From contig SVTL01000017.1 of the NCBI GenBank assembly GCA_015063795.1, forward strand, positions 1-39,892: a DNA stretch of 39,892 nt, written 5' to 3'. Shown piece by piece: positions 18,169 to 26,840 of the stretch. The DNA is from Oscillospiraceae bacterium. Lineage in GTDB: Bacteria > Bacillota > Clostridia > Oscillospirales > CAG-272. The position numbers and the translations under genes are program-made. The notes under the pieces were generated by a model that ran no database searches, had not been told where the DNA came from, and saw nothing but the letters and a program-made list of their open reading frames with translations. Numbering within the stretch: the first letter of the stretch is position 1; every line of letters starts with the position of its first letter.

Positions 18169-19539
18169 TTATTTCACTTCAAAAAGCGCTTCGCGGATGA
18201 CCTCACCCACAGTAGGATGCGGGAAGACGATCTCCTTCAGATCGTTGACGGGCGTTTCGGTCTCGACCATCATGGCCGCGCCGTAGATGATCTCGGAAGC
18301 ATAGCTGCCGATCATGTGGACACCGACAATGTTCTTGTACTTCTTGTCCACAAGCACCTTCACGATGCCGTCTGCCTTCATGTTCTCAGCAACGTAACGG
18401 CCGCTGTACATCAGAGGCAGGTTGACGATCTGAACATCCAGACCCTTGGCCTTGGCGCTCTCCTCGGTCTCACCCACGGCACCCACCTCGGGGTTGGTGT
18501 AGATGACACTGGGGATGGCATTGTATCTCATTCTGTCCTTCTTGCCGAGCATGTTGTTGACGGCAACCTCACCCTCGCGGTAAGCGGTGTGAGCCAGCAT
18601 GGACTTGCCGTTGACGTCGCCTGCGGCATACACGCCGGCGATGTTGGTCTTCATGTACTCATCGGTGACGATGGCACCGCGCTCGGTGTAGACCGCGATG
18701 TTGTCCAGACCGATGTCCTGCGTGAAGGCGCGGCGGCCGATGGAGCAGAGGACCTTATCGGCCTCAGCCACCTGCTGCTGACCCTTCTCCTCGTAGAGAA
18801 CCTTGCCGTTCTCCACGCCGGTGACCTTGCAGCCCAGCTTGAAGGTGATGCCCTTCTTGGCGTAGTTGTTCAGCAGGATCTTGGAGATCTCGCCGTCGGT
18901 GGGGCCTGCGATCTTGTCGAGCATTTCGATGACCGTGACCTCGGAGCCGACCGAATTGTAATAGGAAGCCATTTCCAGACCGATGACGCCGCCGCCGATG
19001 ACGACCAGCTTCTTCGGGATCTCGCGCAGGTCAAGAACCTCGCGGTTGGTCATGACAAAGCCGGTCTCCACGTTCTCACGCAGACCGGGGATCGGAGGGA
19101 TCACCGGAACCGAACCGGTGCAGATGAGCAGCTGCTTGCCAACAAACTCCTCCTCGCCGGCCTTGACCGAGAAGCCCTCGTCGCTTCTGCCCTGGATATA
19201 ACCCTCGGCATTGACGACCTTAACGCCGTGCTTCTTCATGGACATACCGATGCCCGAAACCAGCGTCTTGACGACTTTATCCTTGCGGTCGATGACGTAG
19301 TTCTGATCGATGGACGAGCCCTCGACCTTCACACCGTAATCGGCGCTGTGCTTGGTGTAATCGAAAACCTTTGCGCAGTAGAGCAGAGCCTTGGAGGGAA
19401 CGCAGCCCTCGTTGAGGCAGACGCCGCCCAGCGCTCTCTTCTCGATGAGAAGCGTTTTCAGACCGCCTGCAGCGGCCTTCTCCGAGGCGTTATAACCGGC
19501 AGGGCCGCCTCCGAGAACGATAAGATCAAATTTTTCCAT
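18169..19539 (-). CDS. lpdA: Dihydrolipoyl dehydrogenase (E3)
   Basis: 456-residue flavoprotein that reoxidises the dihydrolipoyl arm of E2 and reduces NAD+. The FAD-binding GGGPAG is at 10-15, the redox-active disulfide C41-LNEG-C46 is in GGVCLNEGCVPSK, the NAD-binding VVIGGGVIGLEMA follows mid-chain, and the second FAD segment AAGDVNG comes later. The catalytic dyad is H441 and E446 in HPTVGE. It has no N-terminal lipoyl domain, unlike E3 proteins of some Gram-positives. It lies 26 bp after E2 and 27 bp before the fused E1, so the complex is encoded as one unit. Confidence 0.96.
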   Translation of the reverse strand: MEKFDLIVLGGGPAGYNASEKAAAGGLKTLLIEKRALGGVCLNEGCVPSKALLYCAKVFDYTKHSADYGVKVEGSSIDQNYVIDRKDKVVKTLVSGIGMSMKKHGVKVVNAEGYIQGRSDEGFSVKAGEEEFVGKQLLICTGSVPVIPPIPGLRENVETGFVMTNREVLDLREIPKKLVVIGGGVIGLEMASYYNSVGSEVTVIEMLDKIAGPTDGEISKILLNNYAKKGITFKLGCKVTGVENGKVLYEEKGQQQVAEADKVLCSIGRRAFTQDIGLDNIAVYTERGAIVTDEYMKTNIAGVYAAGDVNGKSMLAHTAYREGEVAVNNMLGKKDRMRYNAIPSVIYTNPEVGAVGETEESAKAKGLDVQIVNLPLMYSGRYVAENMKADGIVKVLVDKKYKNIVGVHMIGSYASEIIYGAAMMVETETPVNDLKEIVFPHPTVGEVIREALFEVK

Positions 19540-19565
19540 GGTTGGTTACCTCTCTTCCGATTCTC

Positions 19566-20912
19566 TTACTTGGCAAGAAGAATGGTGATGTTTTCCAGCA
19601 TAGCCTTCAGATCCACCAGGAACTTGGAAGCGGGAACGCCGTCCAGAGCGCGGTGGTCGTAGGTCAGGGACAGACCCATTGCCTGGTAAGTGGAGATCTG
19701 GCCGTCCTTTTCTCTGACGCGGGTCATGACGCTGTTCACGCCGAGGATACCGGTCTGAGGAGGATTGATGACGGGCGTGAAGCTCTCGATGCCGAAAGCG
19801 CCCACATTGGAGATGGTGAACGAAGCGCCGGACAGCTTATCGGGGCTGATGTCGCCCTTCTTGCAGGCGTTGGCCAGCTCCTTGGCAGCCTCGGAGATCT
19901 CGACGAGAGACATCTTGTTGGCAGCAACGATGGTGGGAACCATCAGGCCGCGAGGCGTGTCAACGGCAAGGCCGATGTTCACATCGGTGAAGTAACGCAT
20001 GGTGTCGCCGTCGATCAGGTTGGCATTGAGAGCGCGGTGCTCTTCCTTAGCCAGCACGCGGGACACAGCGTAGATGATCAGGTCGGTGACCGTGATGTTG
20101 GGCAGGCCCAGAGCCTCGGCATTGGCCTTCAGCTTCTTGCGGTAGCCCATGATCTCGGTGGCATCGAAGGTGGTGGTGTGAGTGAGCTGAGGAATGGTGG
20201 TGAGCGAGGTGGTCATGGTCTTGGCGATGACCTTGCGGATGCCGGGCATCTTCTCGTCCACATAAGCGGGAGCGGCGGCGGCAGGAGCAGCAGCCTCAGC
20301 AGCGGCGGGAGCGGCCTTGCCGATGTCAGCGGTCGAGAACTTGCCGCCGATACCGGTTCCGGCTTCGCCTGCGAAGGCGCCTGCAGCAGCCTTGGTCGCA
20401 ACGGGACCGTTGGCAGCCAGTGTGCGGATGTCATTCTCGCAGACTCTGCCCTCAGCGCCGGTGGGAGTGGCCAGACGGACGTCAACGCCCAGCTTTTCGG
20501 CCAGAACTCTTGCGCGGGGAGAAACAGCGATGAAGCCCTCTCTGGGCTTAGCCTCTGCAACGGGAGCAGCAGCGGCGGGAGCAGCCTCGGCAGCGGGAGC
20601 GGCCTCAGCGGCAGGAGCGGCGGCGGGAGCCTCATCAGCCTCGCCGGCGGGAGCAAATTCGGCGATGTTCTCGCCCTCGTTGCCGATGACGGCTACATTG
20701 ACCATAACCGGAACAACGTCATCCTCTGCGAAGAAGGTGGCGAGAAGAGTTCCGTCAACGGGAGCCGCTTCATCGAGCGTGGATTTGTCTGTCTCATAGG
20801 TGAAAAGGACTTCGCCGGCCTTGACCGCGTCGCCCTTCTGCTTGTGCCACTTGGTCAGTATACAGGTTTCGACCGAAATACCGACCTTCGGCATCATTAC
20901 GGGTGTTGCCAT
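19566..20912 (-). CDS. Dihydrolipoamide acyltransferase (E2)
   Basis: 448-residue core of the complex. A single N-terminal lipoyl domain (about 1-76) carries lipoyl-lysine K43 in ETDKST. An Ala/Pro-rich swinging linker (about 78-125) leads to a peripheral subunit-binding domain (about 127-170: SPRARVLAEKLGV..ENDIR), a second Ala-rich linker (about 190-215), and the acyltransferase domain ending in DHRALDG with catalytic H420 and D424. Active-site lysine lipoylation must be done by enzymes encoded elsewhere, as no lipoate ligase is in this operon. AGGAGG precedes ATG 20912. First gene of the operon, under two promoters. Confidence 0.95.
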   Translation of the reverse strand: MATPVMMPKVGISVETCILTKWHKQKGDAVKAGEVLFTYETDKSTLDEAAPVDGTLLATFFAEDDVVPVMVNVAVIGNEGENIAEFAPAGEADEAPAAAPAAEAAPAAEAAPAAAAPVAEAKPREGFIAVSPRARVLAEKLGVDVRLATPTGAEGRVCENDIRTLAANGPVATKAAAGAFAGEAGTGIGGKFSTADIGKAAPAAAEAAAPAAAAPAYVDEKMPGIRKVIAKTMTTSLTTIPQLTHTTTFDATEIMGYRKKLKANAEALGLPNITVTDLIIYAVSRVLAKEEHRALNANLIDGDTMRYFTDVNIGLAVDTPRGLMVPTIVAANKMSLVEISEAAKELANACKKGDISPDKLSGASFTISNVGAFGIESFTPVINPPQTGILGVNSVMTRVREKDGQISTYQAMGLSLTYDHRALDGVPASKFLVDLKAMLENITILLAK

Positions 20913-21012
20913 AGGTATTTACCTCCTGAGTGTTGTATGTGTATGGTTGTTTGTGATGCATGAAAATGTGAAGTTTTGTTATCTTTTGTGAAAAAGAGTT
21001 CTCTTCATGTTA

Positions 21013-21041
21013 ATAATAACGCATCGCCCTGTAAAAGTCAA
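21013..21041 (-). promoter_or_regulatory. Proximal promoter of the E2-E3-E1-transaldolase operon
   Basis: Minus strand: TTGACT (21036-21041), 17 bp, TATTAT (21013-21018); predicted start near 21006, leader about 94 nt. Confidence 0.85.
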
Positions 21042-21131
21042 GGGCTTTGCCCGAAGTTCTCATTTCCGCCCAAAAAACAGCGCAAACTTGCACGTTCTAT
21101 GGGAAAAACGACCATATTCCCACGTATACCC

Positions 21132-21160
21132 ATTGTATCACAAAAATTTTCTTTTTTCAA
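21132..21160 (-). promoter_or_regulatory. Distal promoter of the E2-E3-E1-transaldolase operon
   Basis: Minus strand: TTGAAA (21155-21160), 17 bp, TACAAT (21132-21137); predicted start near 21125, leader about 210 nt that passes through the proximal promoter. No ORF with a ribosome site lies between the two promoters. Confidence 0.7.
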
Positions 21161-21229
21161 GGGTTTATGCCCACTTTTCTGCAATTCCGTTGCATTTTCT
21201 TTTCTTTTTCCGCCTCGCTGAAAAAACGC

Positions 21230-21258
21230 TTGCATTCGGCAAAAAAGTGTGGTATACT
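21230..21258 (+). promoter_or_regulatory. Promoter of the zinc-uptake operon
   Basis: TTGCAT (21230-21235), 17 bp, TATACT (21253-21258). Transcription from about 21265 gives an unusually long leader (about 270 nt) before the regulator. I see no convincing Zur palindrome over the promoter. Confidence 0.8.
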
Positions 21259-21292
21259 CCCAATATGAAAAACTTTCTCAAATTCGTCCCCT

Positions 21293-21504
21293 CCGCCCCG
21301 TCCCCGCCAAGGGACGTCCGCGGCGAAGCGAAGTCTGCAAGGCAAAACGGGATCGACCGAACGAAGGCAAGCTCTGTCTGCAAGCGCAGAGAGGCGCGGA
21401 CGGACGGCCTTCGGCCTCATTGTCTGCGTGATCGCTCTGCCCGCACACGGCCGAAGGCGGATCCCGACTGCCCTGCGGCAGGCGGCTTGGCGGGGGACGG
21501 GCGG
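21293..21504 (+). ncRNA. Candidate structured leader of the Fur-family regulator
   Basis: Two 19-nt arms at 21293-21311 and 21486-21504 are reverse complements apart from two single-base bulges and close a 174-nt interior. Inside, GCCTTCGGCC (21407-21416) pairs with GGCCGAAGGC (21449-21458) and CTGCC-CTGC-GGCAG (21470-21483) forms a hairpin. The region is much richer in G+C than the AT-rich promoter before it. It could be a cis-acting RNA, or a palindromic repeat element inserted in the leader. An ATG at 21265 opens a frame across it, but this lacks a ribosome site and protein-like composition. Confidence 0.45.
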
Positions 21505-21536
21505 AAGCGAAGCAGAAGCGAAAAGGAGCCTGCGTT

Positions 21537-21929
21537 ATGAAACGAAACCGATATACCACCAAACAGCGAAGCGAGATCGAACACCTGTTAAAGCAAGCCG
21601 ACGGACGCTGCCTGTCCGCAGGGGAGATCCTGGCGCACCTGTCCTCGCCGGTCTCGACCGCCACCGTCTACCGCCATCTGCACCGTCTGGTTGAGGAGGG
21701 AGCGGCGCAGACCGAGGTCTCCGCAAGCGGAAGCACCGTTTACCGTTACTGCGGCGAGGGCGGCTGCGGCGACCATTTCCACCTCCGCTGTCTCAGATGC
21801 GGACGGCTGGTGCACCTCGACTGCGGACTCATGGCCGAGCTGTCGAGCCACATCGCCTCCTCCCACGCCTTTCGGCTGGACAGCCAAAAAACCGTCCTGT
21901 ACGGCGTATGCGGGGAGTGTGAGAGCTGA
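21537..21929 (+). CDS. zur: Fur-family metalloregulator, probably Zur
   Basis: 130-residue metal-sensing repressor. The N-terminal winged helix (about 1-70) includes the recognition-helix pattern SPVSTATVYRHLHRL. The C-terminal dimerisation part carries metal ligands: H80 and H82 in DHFH, the structural zinc pair C85-LR-C88, H93, C96, H105, H110, and the second pair C125-GE-C128. Fur, Zur and PerR share this layout; the Zur assignment rests on the three downstream genes for zinc-type uptake. AAGGAG lies 10 bp before ATG 21537. The stop overlaps the znuA-like start by one base, implying coupling and auto-regulation in the same operon. Confidence 0.87.
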   Translation: MKRNRYTTKQRSEIEHLLKQADGRCLSAGEILAHLSSPVSTATVYRHLHRLVEEGAAQTEVSASGSTVYRYCGEGGCGDHFHLRCLRCGRLVHLDCGLMAELSSHIASSHAFRLDSQKTVLYGVCGECES

Positions 21930-22879
21930 TGAACAAGGCAAAAACGATTTTTCTTTATACGATGCTGCTTCTGCTCGTCCTCCCGTTGGCATCGGCCTGC
22001 ACAGCAAGCGGAACAGCCGGACAAGGCGGCCGTCTGACGGTGGTCACCACGGTCTTTCCGCCCTATGATTTTCTGCGAAATGTGGCCGGCGAGGAGATCG
22101 GGCTGACCATGCTCATCAAGCCGGGGCAGGACGCCCACACCTACGAGCCCACCGCCTCCGACGCCCGTCTGCTGGCAGGATGCGACCTGTTCGTCTGCAT
22201 CGGCGGCGTGTCCGACTATCCCTTTGAGAAGCTGATCGCCTCCTCGGGCAAAGAGGTCCCCGTTCTCCGTCTCATGGATTTCGTAGAACCGCTCTGCATC
22301 GAGGGCGAGGACGACCATGCCCACGAAAGCGGCGAGGCGCATGAGCATACCCACACCCACGACACCGACGAGCACATCTGGACCTCGCCGAAGAACGCGA
22401 TGCTGATGGTCACCGCCATCGAGGAAGCGCTGTGTGAGATCGCGCCGGACAAGACCGACACCTTCCGCGCCAACGCCGAAGCCTACCGCGAAAAGCTGAC
22501 TGCCCTCGACCAAGCCTGCGAGGCCTGCTTTTCCACCCCCCGCACGCTGATCTTCGGCGACCGCTTCCCCTTTTTATACCTTGCACATGACTACGGCTTT
22601 TCCTATCTGGCCGCCTTTGAGGGCTGCTCCGACCAGACCGAGCCGAGCGCGAAAGCCGTTGCCGCCATCACCGACCGTCTCAGAAGAGGGGACATCCGAC
22701 AGATCTATTACACCGAAGCCTCCGCCGGACGCATTGCCGATGCCATTGCCGCAGAAGCCGGCGTGCACACCGCTTTGCTCCACTCCTGCCACACGCTCAG
22801 CGAGGAGGAGCTGGCCGCGGGGCTTGACTACATCACGCTCATGGAGCGCAATCTGAAAACAATCCGGGAGGGCGGCTGA
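21929..22879 (+). CDS. znuA: Zinc/manganese ABC transporter substrate-binding lipoprotein (ZnuA-like)
   Basis: 316-residue extracytoplasmic receptor of the cluster-9 family. Lipobox LASAC gives a lipidated C24. The mature part begins with LTVVTTVFPPYDFLRNVAG; metal ligands expected for the family are H70 (DAHTYEP), a His in DEHIWTSPKNA, one in the LIFGDRFPFLYLAHDYG region, and the late acidic position in IYYTEAS. Between the first two, a His/Asp/Glu-rich loop (about 127-150, HAHESGEAHEHTHTHD) is typical of zinc rather than manganese receptors. Translation is coupled to the regulator (TGATG) and it lies 1 bp before the ATPase gene. Confidence 0.93.
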   Translation: MNKAKTIFLYTMLLLLVLPLASACTASGTAGQGGRLTVVTTVFPPYDFLRNVAGEEIGLTMLIKPGQDAHTYEPTASDARLLAGCDLFVCIGGVSDYPFEKLIASSGKEVPVLRLMDFVEPLCIEGEDDHAHESGEAHEHTHTHDTDEHIWTSPKNAMLMVTAIEEALCEIAPDKTDTFRANAEAYREKLTALDQACEACFSTPRTLIFGDRFPFLYLAHDYGFSYLAAFEGCSDQTEPSAKAVAAITDRLRRGDIRQIYYTEASAGRIADAIAAEAGVHTALLHSCHTLSEEELAAGLDYITLMERNLKTIREGG

Positions 22880-22880
22880 T

Positions 22881-23633
22881 ATGTCTTTAATCGAATGCAA
22901 AAACCTCACCGTTTCTTATGAAAACCGCACCGTTCTCGACAATCTGTCCTTCGCCGTGGAGGAGGGCGACTATCTCTCGATCATCGGCGAAAACGGATCG
23001 GGCAAGACCACCCTGCTCTCGGTGCTTCTGGGGCTGAAAAAGGTGCAGAGCGGCGAGATCCTTTTTCAAAACGGGCTCCGTCCCGACCGCATCGGGTACC
23101 TGCCCCAGCAGAAGGAGGCGCAGAAGGACTTCCCCGCCTCGGTGTATGAGGTGGTGCTCTCGGGTTGTCTCAACCGCCGCGGACTCCGTCCCTTTTACAG
23201 CAAAGCCGAAAAAAAGCGCGCGCTGGACGCCATGGAAAAGCTTGGCATTTCCGAGCTGAAGGATCGGTGCTACCGTCTCCTGTCGGGCGGTCAGCAGCAG
23301 CGCACCCTCCTTGCCCGCGCCCTCTGCGCCACGGGAAAGCTGCTGGTGCTGGACGAGCCGGTGACCGGACTGGATCCCGTTGCCGCCTCCGAGCTTTACC
23401 GCATCCTCGGCGAGCTGAACGAACAGGGCATCGCCATCGTCACGGTCACGCACGACATCCGCGAGGCGGTGAAGCTCTCCAAGCACATCCTCCATCTGCA
23501 CCGCGATTCGGTCTTTTTCGGCGACACCTGCTGTTACCTCGAATGCGAGGACTGCCGAAGGCTCTTGGAGGAAGAAGAAAACAGATGCCGCTGCGACTGC
23601 GGCCGAAAAGACGGACAGGAGGAAGAGGCATGA
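22881..23633 (+). CDS. znuC: Zinc ABC transporter ATPase (ZnuC-like) with Cys-rich tail
   Basis: 250-residue cytoplasmic ATPase. Walker A GENGSGKT is at 36-43, the Q-loop near LPQQKEA (74-80), signature LSGGQQQR at 134-141, Walker B LLVLDEP at 154-160, and the H-loop His in TVTHD at 191. The last ~35 residues are unusual: CCYLECEDC followed by an acidic stretch and CRCDCG, seven cysteines (217, 218, 222, 225, 236, 238, 240) that could bind metal. Its stop overlaps the permease start by 4 bp (ATGA). Confidence 0.94.
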   Translation: MSLIECKNLTVSYENRTVLDNLSFAVEEGDYLSIIGENGSGKTTLLSVLLGLKKVQSGEILFQNGLRPDRIGYLPQQKEAQKDFPASVYEVVLSGCLNRRGLRPFYSKAEKKRALDAMEKLGISELKDRCYRLLSGGQQQRTLLARALCATGKLLVLDEPVTGLDPVAASELYRILGELNEQGIAIVTVTHDIREAVKLSKHILHLHRDSVFFGDTCCYLECEDCRRLLEEEENRCRCDCGRKDGQEEEA

Positions 23634-24454
23634 TCGATTTTCTCCGCGAGATGCTGTCCTATCCCTTCATGCAGAACGCTTTGCTGGTGGGAAGCATCGT
23701 GTCGGTGGTCTCCGCTTTGCTGGGCATCCATCTGGTACTCAAGCGGTATGCCATGATCGGTGACGGGCTGAGCCACGTGGGCTTCGGCGCGCTGGCGCTC
23801 GGTGCGGTGCTGAATCTCTCACCGCTGGCCGTGGCCATCCCCGTGGTCACCGCTGCCTCCTTTTTTCTCCTCCGACGCGGCAGAAAAGCGTCTCACGGCG
23901 GCGATTCCTCGGTGGCTCTGCTCTCCACGGGCGCACTGGCACTGGGTGTGATGTGCCTGTCGCTGTTCGGCGGAAGCAACGTGGATCTGAACAGCTATCT
24001 GTTCGGCAGTCTGTTTGCGATGACCGACACCGACCGCATCCTCGGCCTTGTGATCTCAATCGCGGCGCTGATGCTTTACCTGCTCTTCTACCACAAGATC
24101 TTCGCGGTCACCTTTGACGAATCCTTTGCCGCCGCCACCGGCGTGAAGGTGGATTTCTACACCGCCCTCATCGCCGTGCTCACCTCGCTGACGGTGGTCG
24201 TCGGCATGCGGATGATGGGAACGTTGCTCATCTCCGCGCTGATCATCTTCCCTCCCCTGAGCGCGATGAAGATCTGCAGACGCTTCCGCAGCGTGGTGGT
24301 GCTGTCAGTGACGATCTCTTTCCTCTGCTTTTTGTGCGGCATCGTCCTCACCTACTGCTACCCTCTCCAGCCCGGCGCCTGCATCGTCAGCGTGAATGCG
24401 GCCGTCTATCTCCTTCTTTCGCTAATCGGGCGCATCCAAAAGCGAGGCTCCTAA
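23630..24454 (+). CDS. znuB: Zinc ABC transporter permease (ZnuB-like)
   Basis: 274-residue integral membrane subunit of the ABC-3 family with about seven to eight hydrophobic helices. The family signature region GDGLSHVGFGALALG (about 44-58) follows the second helix, and TLLISALIIFPPLSA comes near the C-terminal third, as in ZnuB/AdcB. The start ATG 23630 overlaps the ATPase stop (ATGA) and has a GGAGGAAGAGG ribosome site; an upstream extension of the same frame inside znuC is out-of-frame noise. It forms the channel with the ATPase and receptor. A terminator follows at 24473. Confidence 0.94.
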   Translation: MIDFLREMLSYPFMQNALLVGSIVSVVSALLGIHLVLKRYAMIGDGLSHVGFGALALGAVLNLSPLAVAIPVVTAASFFLLRRGRKASHGGDSSVALLSTGALALGVMCLSLFGGSNVDLNSYLFGSLFAMTDTDRILGLVISIAALMLYLLFYHKIFAVTFDESFAAATGVKVDFYTALIAVLTSLTVVVGMRMMGTLLISALIIFPPLSAMKICRRFRSVVVLSVTISFLCFLCGIVLTYCYPLQPGACIVSVNAAVYLLLSLIGRIQKRGS

Positions 24455-24472
24455 GGCTCAAAACAGCAAAAC

Positions 24473-24532
24473 AAAAGCACTTACGGCACACGGCTTTGAC
24501 CGCACACCATAAGTGCTTTTCTTATTTTTTAT
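24473..24532 (+). terminator. Terminator of the zinc-uptake operon
   Basis: AAAAGCACTTA (24473-24483) pairs with TAAGTGCTTTT (24510-24520), with a T-rich tail to 24532. A second hairpin TTTCCCC/GGGGAAA (24572-24594), followed by T6 (24599-24604), may act as a back-up. Confidence 0.85.
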
Positions 24533-24602
24533 TCCGCTTTGTCAGCGTTTTTTCACACACAAGGCAAGAGATTTCCCCATCCCTTGCGGGGAAAGCCGTT
24601 TT

Positions 24603-26816
24603 TTACGCCGGCACGATCTCATGAGCCATCTTCTGCTGGGCCATGACCAGCTTATAATAGATGCCCTGCTTTTCCAGCAGCTCCTCATGCGTGCCGAACT
24701 CGGCCACGTGTCCGTCATCCAAAACCAGCAGCTTGTCGGCGTTTCGCAGCGTGGACAGGCGGTGGGCGATGACCAGCGTGGTACGGTTCTTGACCAGCTT
24801 ATTGATCGCATCCTGGATCAGCTTTTCGGTTTCGGTATCCAGCGCGGCGGTGGCCTCATCCAGGATCAGAATGCGGGGATTGTGGATGATGGCGCGGGCG
24901 ATGGCAATGCGCTGACGCTCGCCGCCCGACAGCGAATAGCCCTTCTCTCCCACGATGGTGTTATACCCCTCGGGCAGGTTCATGATGAAATCGTGGGCAT
25001 TGGCCACGCGGGCGGTCTCAATGACCTCCTCATCCGACGCATCGGGCTTGGAATAGCGGATGTTGTCCCGGATCGTGCCCGAGAAGAGGAAGGTCTCCTG
25101 CAGCACAACGCCCATCTGCGAGCGGAGCGCCTCCTGAGAGATGTCCTTGATGTTGACACCGTCGATGGTGATCTCGCCCTCGTTGACGTCGTACAGGCGC
25201 ATGATCAGATTGATGAGCGTGGTCTTGCCCGAGCCGGACAGACCGACAATGCCCACCATCTCGCCCTGATGAATGTCCACAGACACCTTCTGCAGGACGG
25301 GGTTGTAGCTGTCATAGCCGAAAACGATGTCCTTCACCCGGATGTCGCCCTCGATCTTGATGTCGATGGGCAGACCGATGTCGGTGATCTCCACGTTCTC
25401 CTCCAGAATCTCCAGCACCTTGCTCAAAGAGGTCATGAAATTGGAGATGTTACGCGGAATGAAGGTGATGAACAGCAGCGGCTCATACATGATGTTGGCA
25501 TATGTGGAGATCTGATGCAGCGTGCCTAGCTCCATGGTGCCGTGAAAGACCTTATAGTTACCGTAGAGAAGGATGAAATAGCTGCCCAGACGGAGCAGGA
25601 AGCCAAGCAGGGGGAAGATGGTGTCGAAGATCAGCGCATTGGACACCTCCTGATCGGCCTGCTTTTCACTGCTCTCCGAGAAGCGGCGGATCTCCTTTTC
25701 CTCCTGGCCGAAGCACTTGACCACACGGATGCCGTTGAGGATATCCTGCAGCAGGTGGCTGGCGCGGGTGCGGAGGATCCATGCCTTGCGGTTTCTGCGG
25801 TCGATGTGCTTCCAGAATTTGTACACCAGAAAGACCACAAAGGGAATGGGCACAAACACGAACAGGCAGATGCGCCAGTCGATGACCAGCATCAGAATCA
25901 GCGCGACAACAAACGAGAAGGCCTGCGCGCAAAGGTCGGGCAGCTGTCCGACGATGAAGTTCTGAACGATCTGCGTGTCGTGGTTGACGCGCCCCATCAG
26001 GTCACCCGTGGATTTGCGCTGAATCGAAGAAAGCGACAGGCTCTCGATCTTTTCATACAAAAGCGAGCGGAGCATCATCGCAAAGCGGTTGCCCGACACC
26101 GCGGACAGACGGCTTCTCACAATGCCCAAGGCGCGGTACAGCACATCCAGCGAAATGATCGAAAGAACGATCAGCAGATACGTTCCCATTTCGCCGCTGC
26201 GGTCGATGCCGCTTGCGGGATTGATGTACCCGTTGATGGCGATGGCCTGTATGTAGGGCACCGCAAAGCGCATAATCAGTCCGAACAGCGCCACCAGGAC
26301 CGGGAAGCTCATCATCAGGCGAAGACCGCGCGTCAGTCCCCACAGCTTTTTGTACACCGCCTTGCGGTCGAAGCAGTTGGGACAGATGTTGGTGTGGCGG
26401 ATAAAGGGTTGACCGCACTTGGGACAGAAGCGCTCACGCGTGCTGTCCTCCACCAGCAGATCGTTCCCCTCCGCCAGCAGATCGCAGGCCTTGCAGATGA
26501 CCATATACCGCGACAGGTTTTTGCCCGAGATAAAGCGGCAGATCATGGTGGAAACGCCGTCCTTTCTCGCGTACAGAGCGCAGTTGCCGTACATGCTCTC
26601 CGCGCGGAAGGAGCGGTAATCGCGGATGGAATAGGTGGCAAGAAGTCTGCCTTCGCAGATCTTATATATGGTCTTGTCGGTGATGACCAGAAAGCCGTTC
26701 ACAAAACGGTCGCCCTCCACGTCATACGGCAGACAGTACATCCGTTTTTCGCCCTGTCCGACGGCCTTGTCAAAGACCTCCTGATCGGCGGGAAGAAGTT
26801 CGTAATCCAGTTTCAT
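24603..26816 (-). CDS. ABC half-transporter with N-terminal PH-like domain and zinc ribbon
   Basis: 737-residue exporter-type protein. Residues about 1-125 form a beta-rich domain unlike ordinary exporters (FVNGFLVITDKTIYKICEGRLL..YSIRDYRSF), resembling a bacterial PH-like fold. A zinc ribbon follows, C131-PK-C134 and C145-PN-C148. About six transmembrane helices (165-460) lead to the ATPase: Walker A GLSGSGKT, signature LSGGERQR, Walker B ILILDEATAALD, H-loop His in VIAHRLST. It probably pairs with the second half-transporter (27439-29730) as a heterodimer. It is the third gene of the cassette, 24 bp after the DUF1854 gene. The substrate is unknown. Confidence 0.93.
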   Translation of the reverse strand: MKLDYELLPADQEVFDKAVGQGEKRMYCLPYDVEGDRFVNGFLVITDKTIYKICEGRLLATYSIRDYRSFRAESMYGNCALYARKDGVSTMICRFISGKNLSRYMVICKACDLLAEGNDLLVEDSTRERFCPKCGQPFIRHTNICPNCFDRKAVYKKLWGLTRGLRLMMSFPVLVALFGLIMRFAVPYIQAIAINGYINPASGIDRSGEMGTYLLIVLSIISLDVLYRALGIVRSRLSAVSGNRFAMMLRSLLYEKIESLSLSSIQRKSTGDLMGRVNHDTQIVQNFIVGQLPDLCAQAFSFVVALILMLVIDWRICLFVFVPIPFVVFLVYKFWKHIDRRNRKAWILRTRASHLLQDILNGIRVVKCFGQEEKEIRRFSESSEKQADQEVSNALIFDTIFPLLGFLLRLGSYFILLYGNYKVFHGTMELGTLHQISTYANIMYEPLLFITFIPRNISNFMTSLSKVLEILEENVEITDIGLPIDIKIEGDIRVKDIVFGYDSYNPVLQKVSVDIHQGEMVGIVGLSGSGKTTLINLIMRLYDVNEGEITIDGVNIKDISQEALRSQMGVVLQETFLFSGTIRDNIRYSKPDASDEEVIETARVANAHDFIMNLPEGYNTIVGEKGYSLSGGERQRIAIARAIIHNPRILILDEATAALDTETEKLIQDAINKLVKNRTTLVIAHRLSTLRNADKLLVLDDGHVAEFGTHEELLEKQGIYYKLVMAQQKMAHEIVPA

Positions 26817-26840
26817 ACCTTCACCTTACCTCTCCGCCTC

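Noticed and set aside
21007-21540. Plus-strand frame across the leader of the zinc regulator
   Set aside because: No ribosome site at any ATG, GC-rich palindromic composition and basic low-complexity product; better read as a structured leader or repeat.
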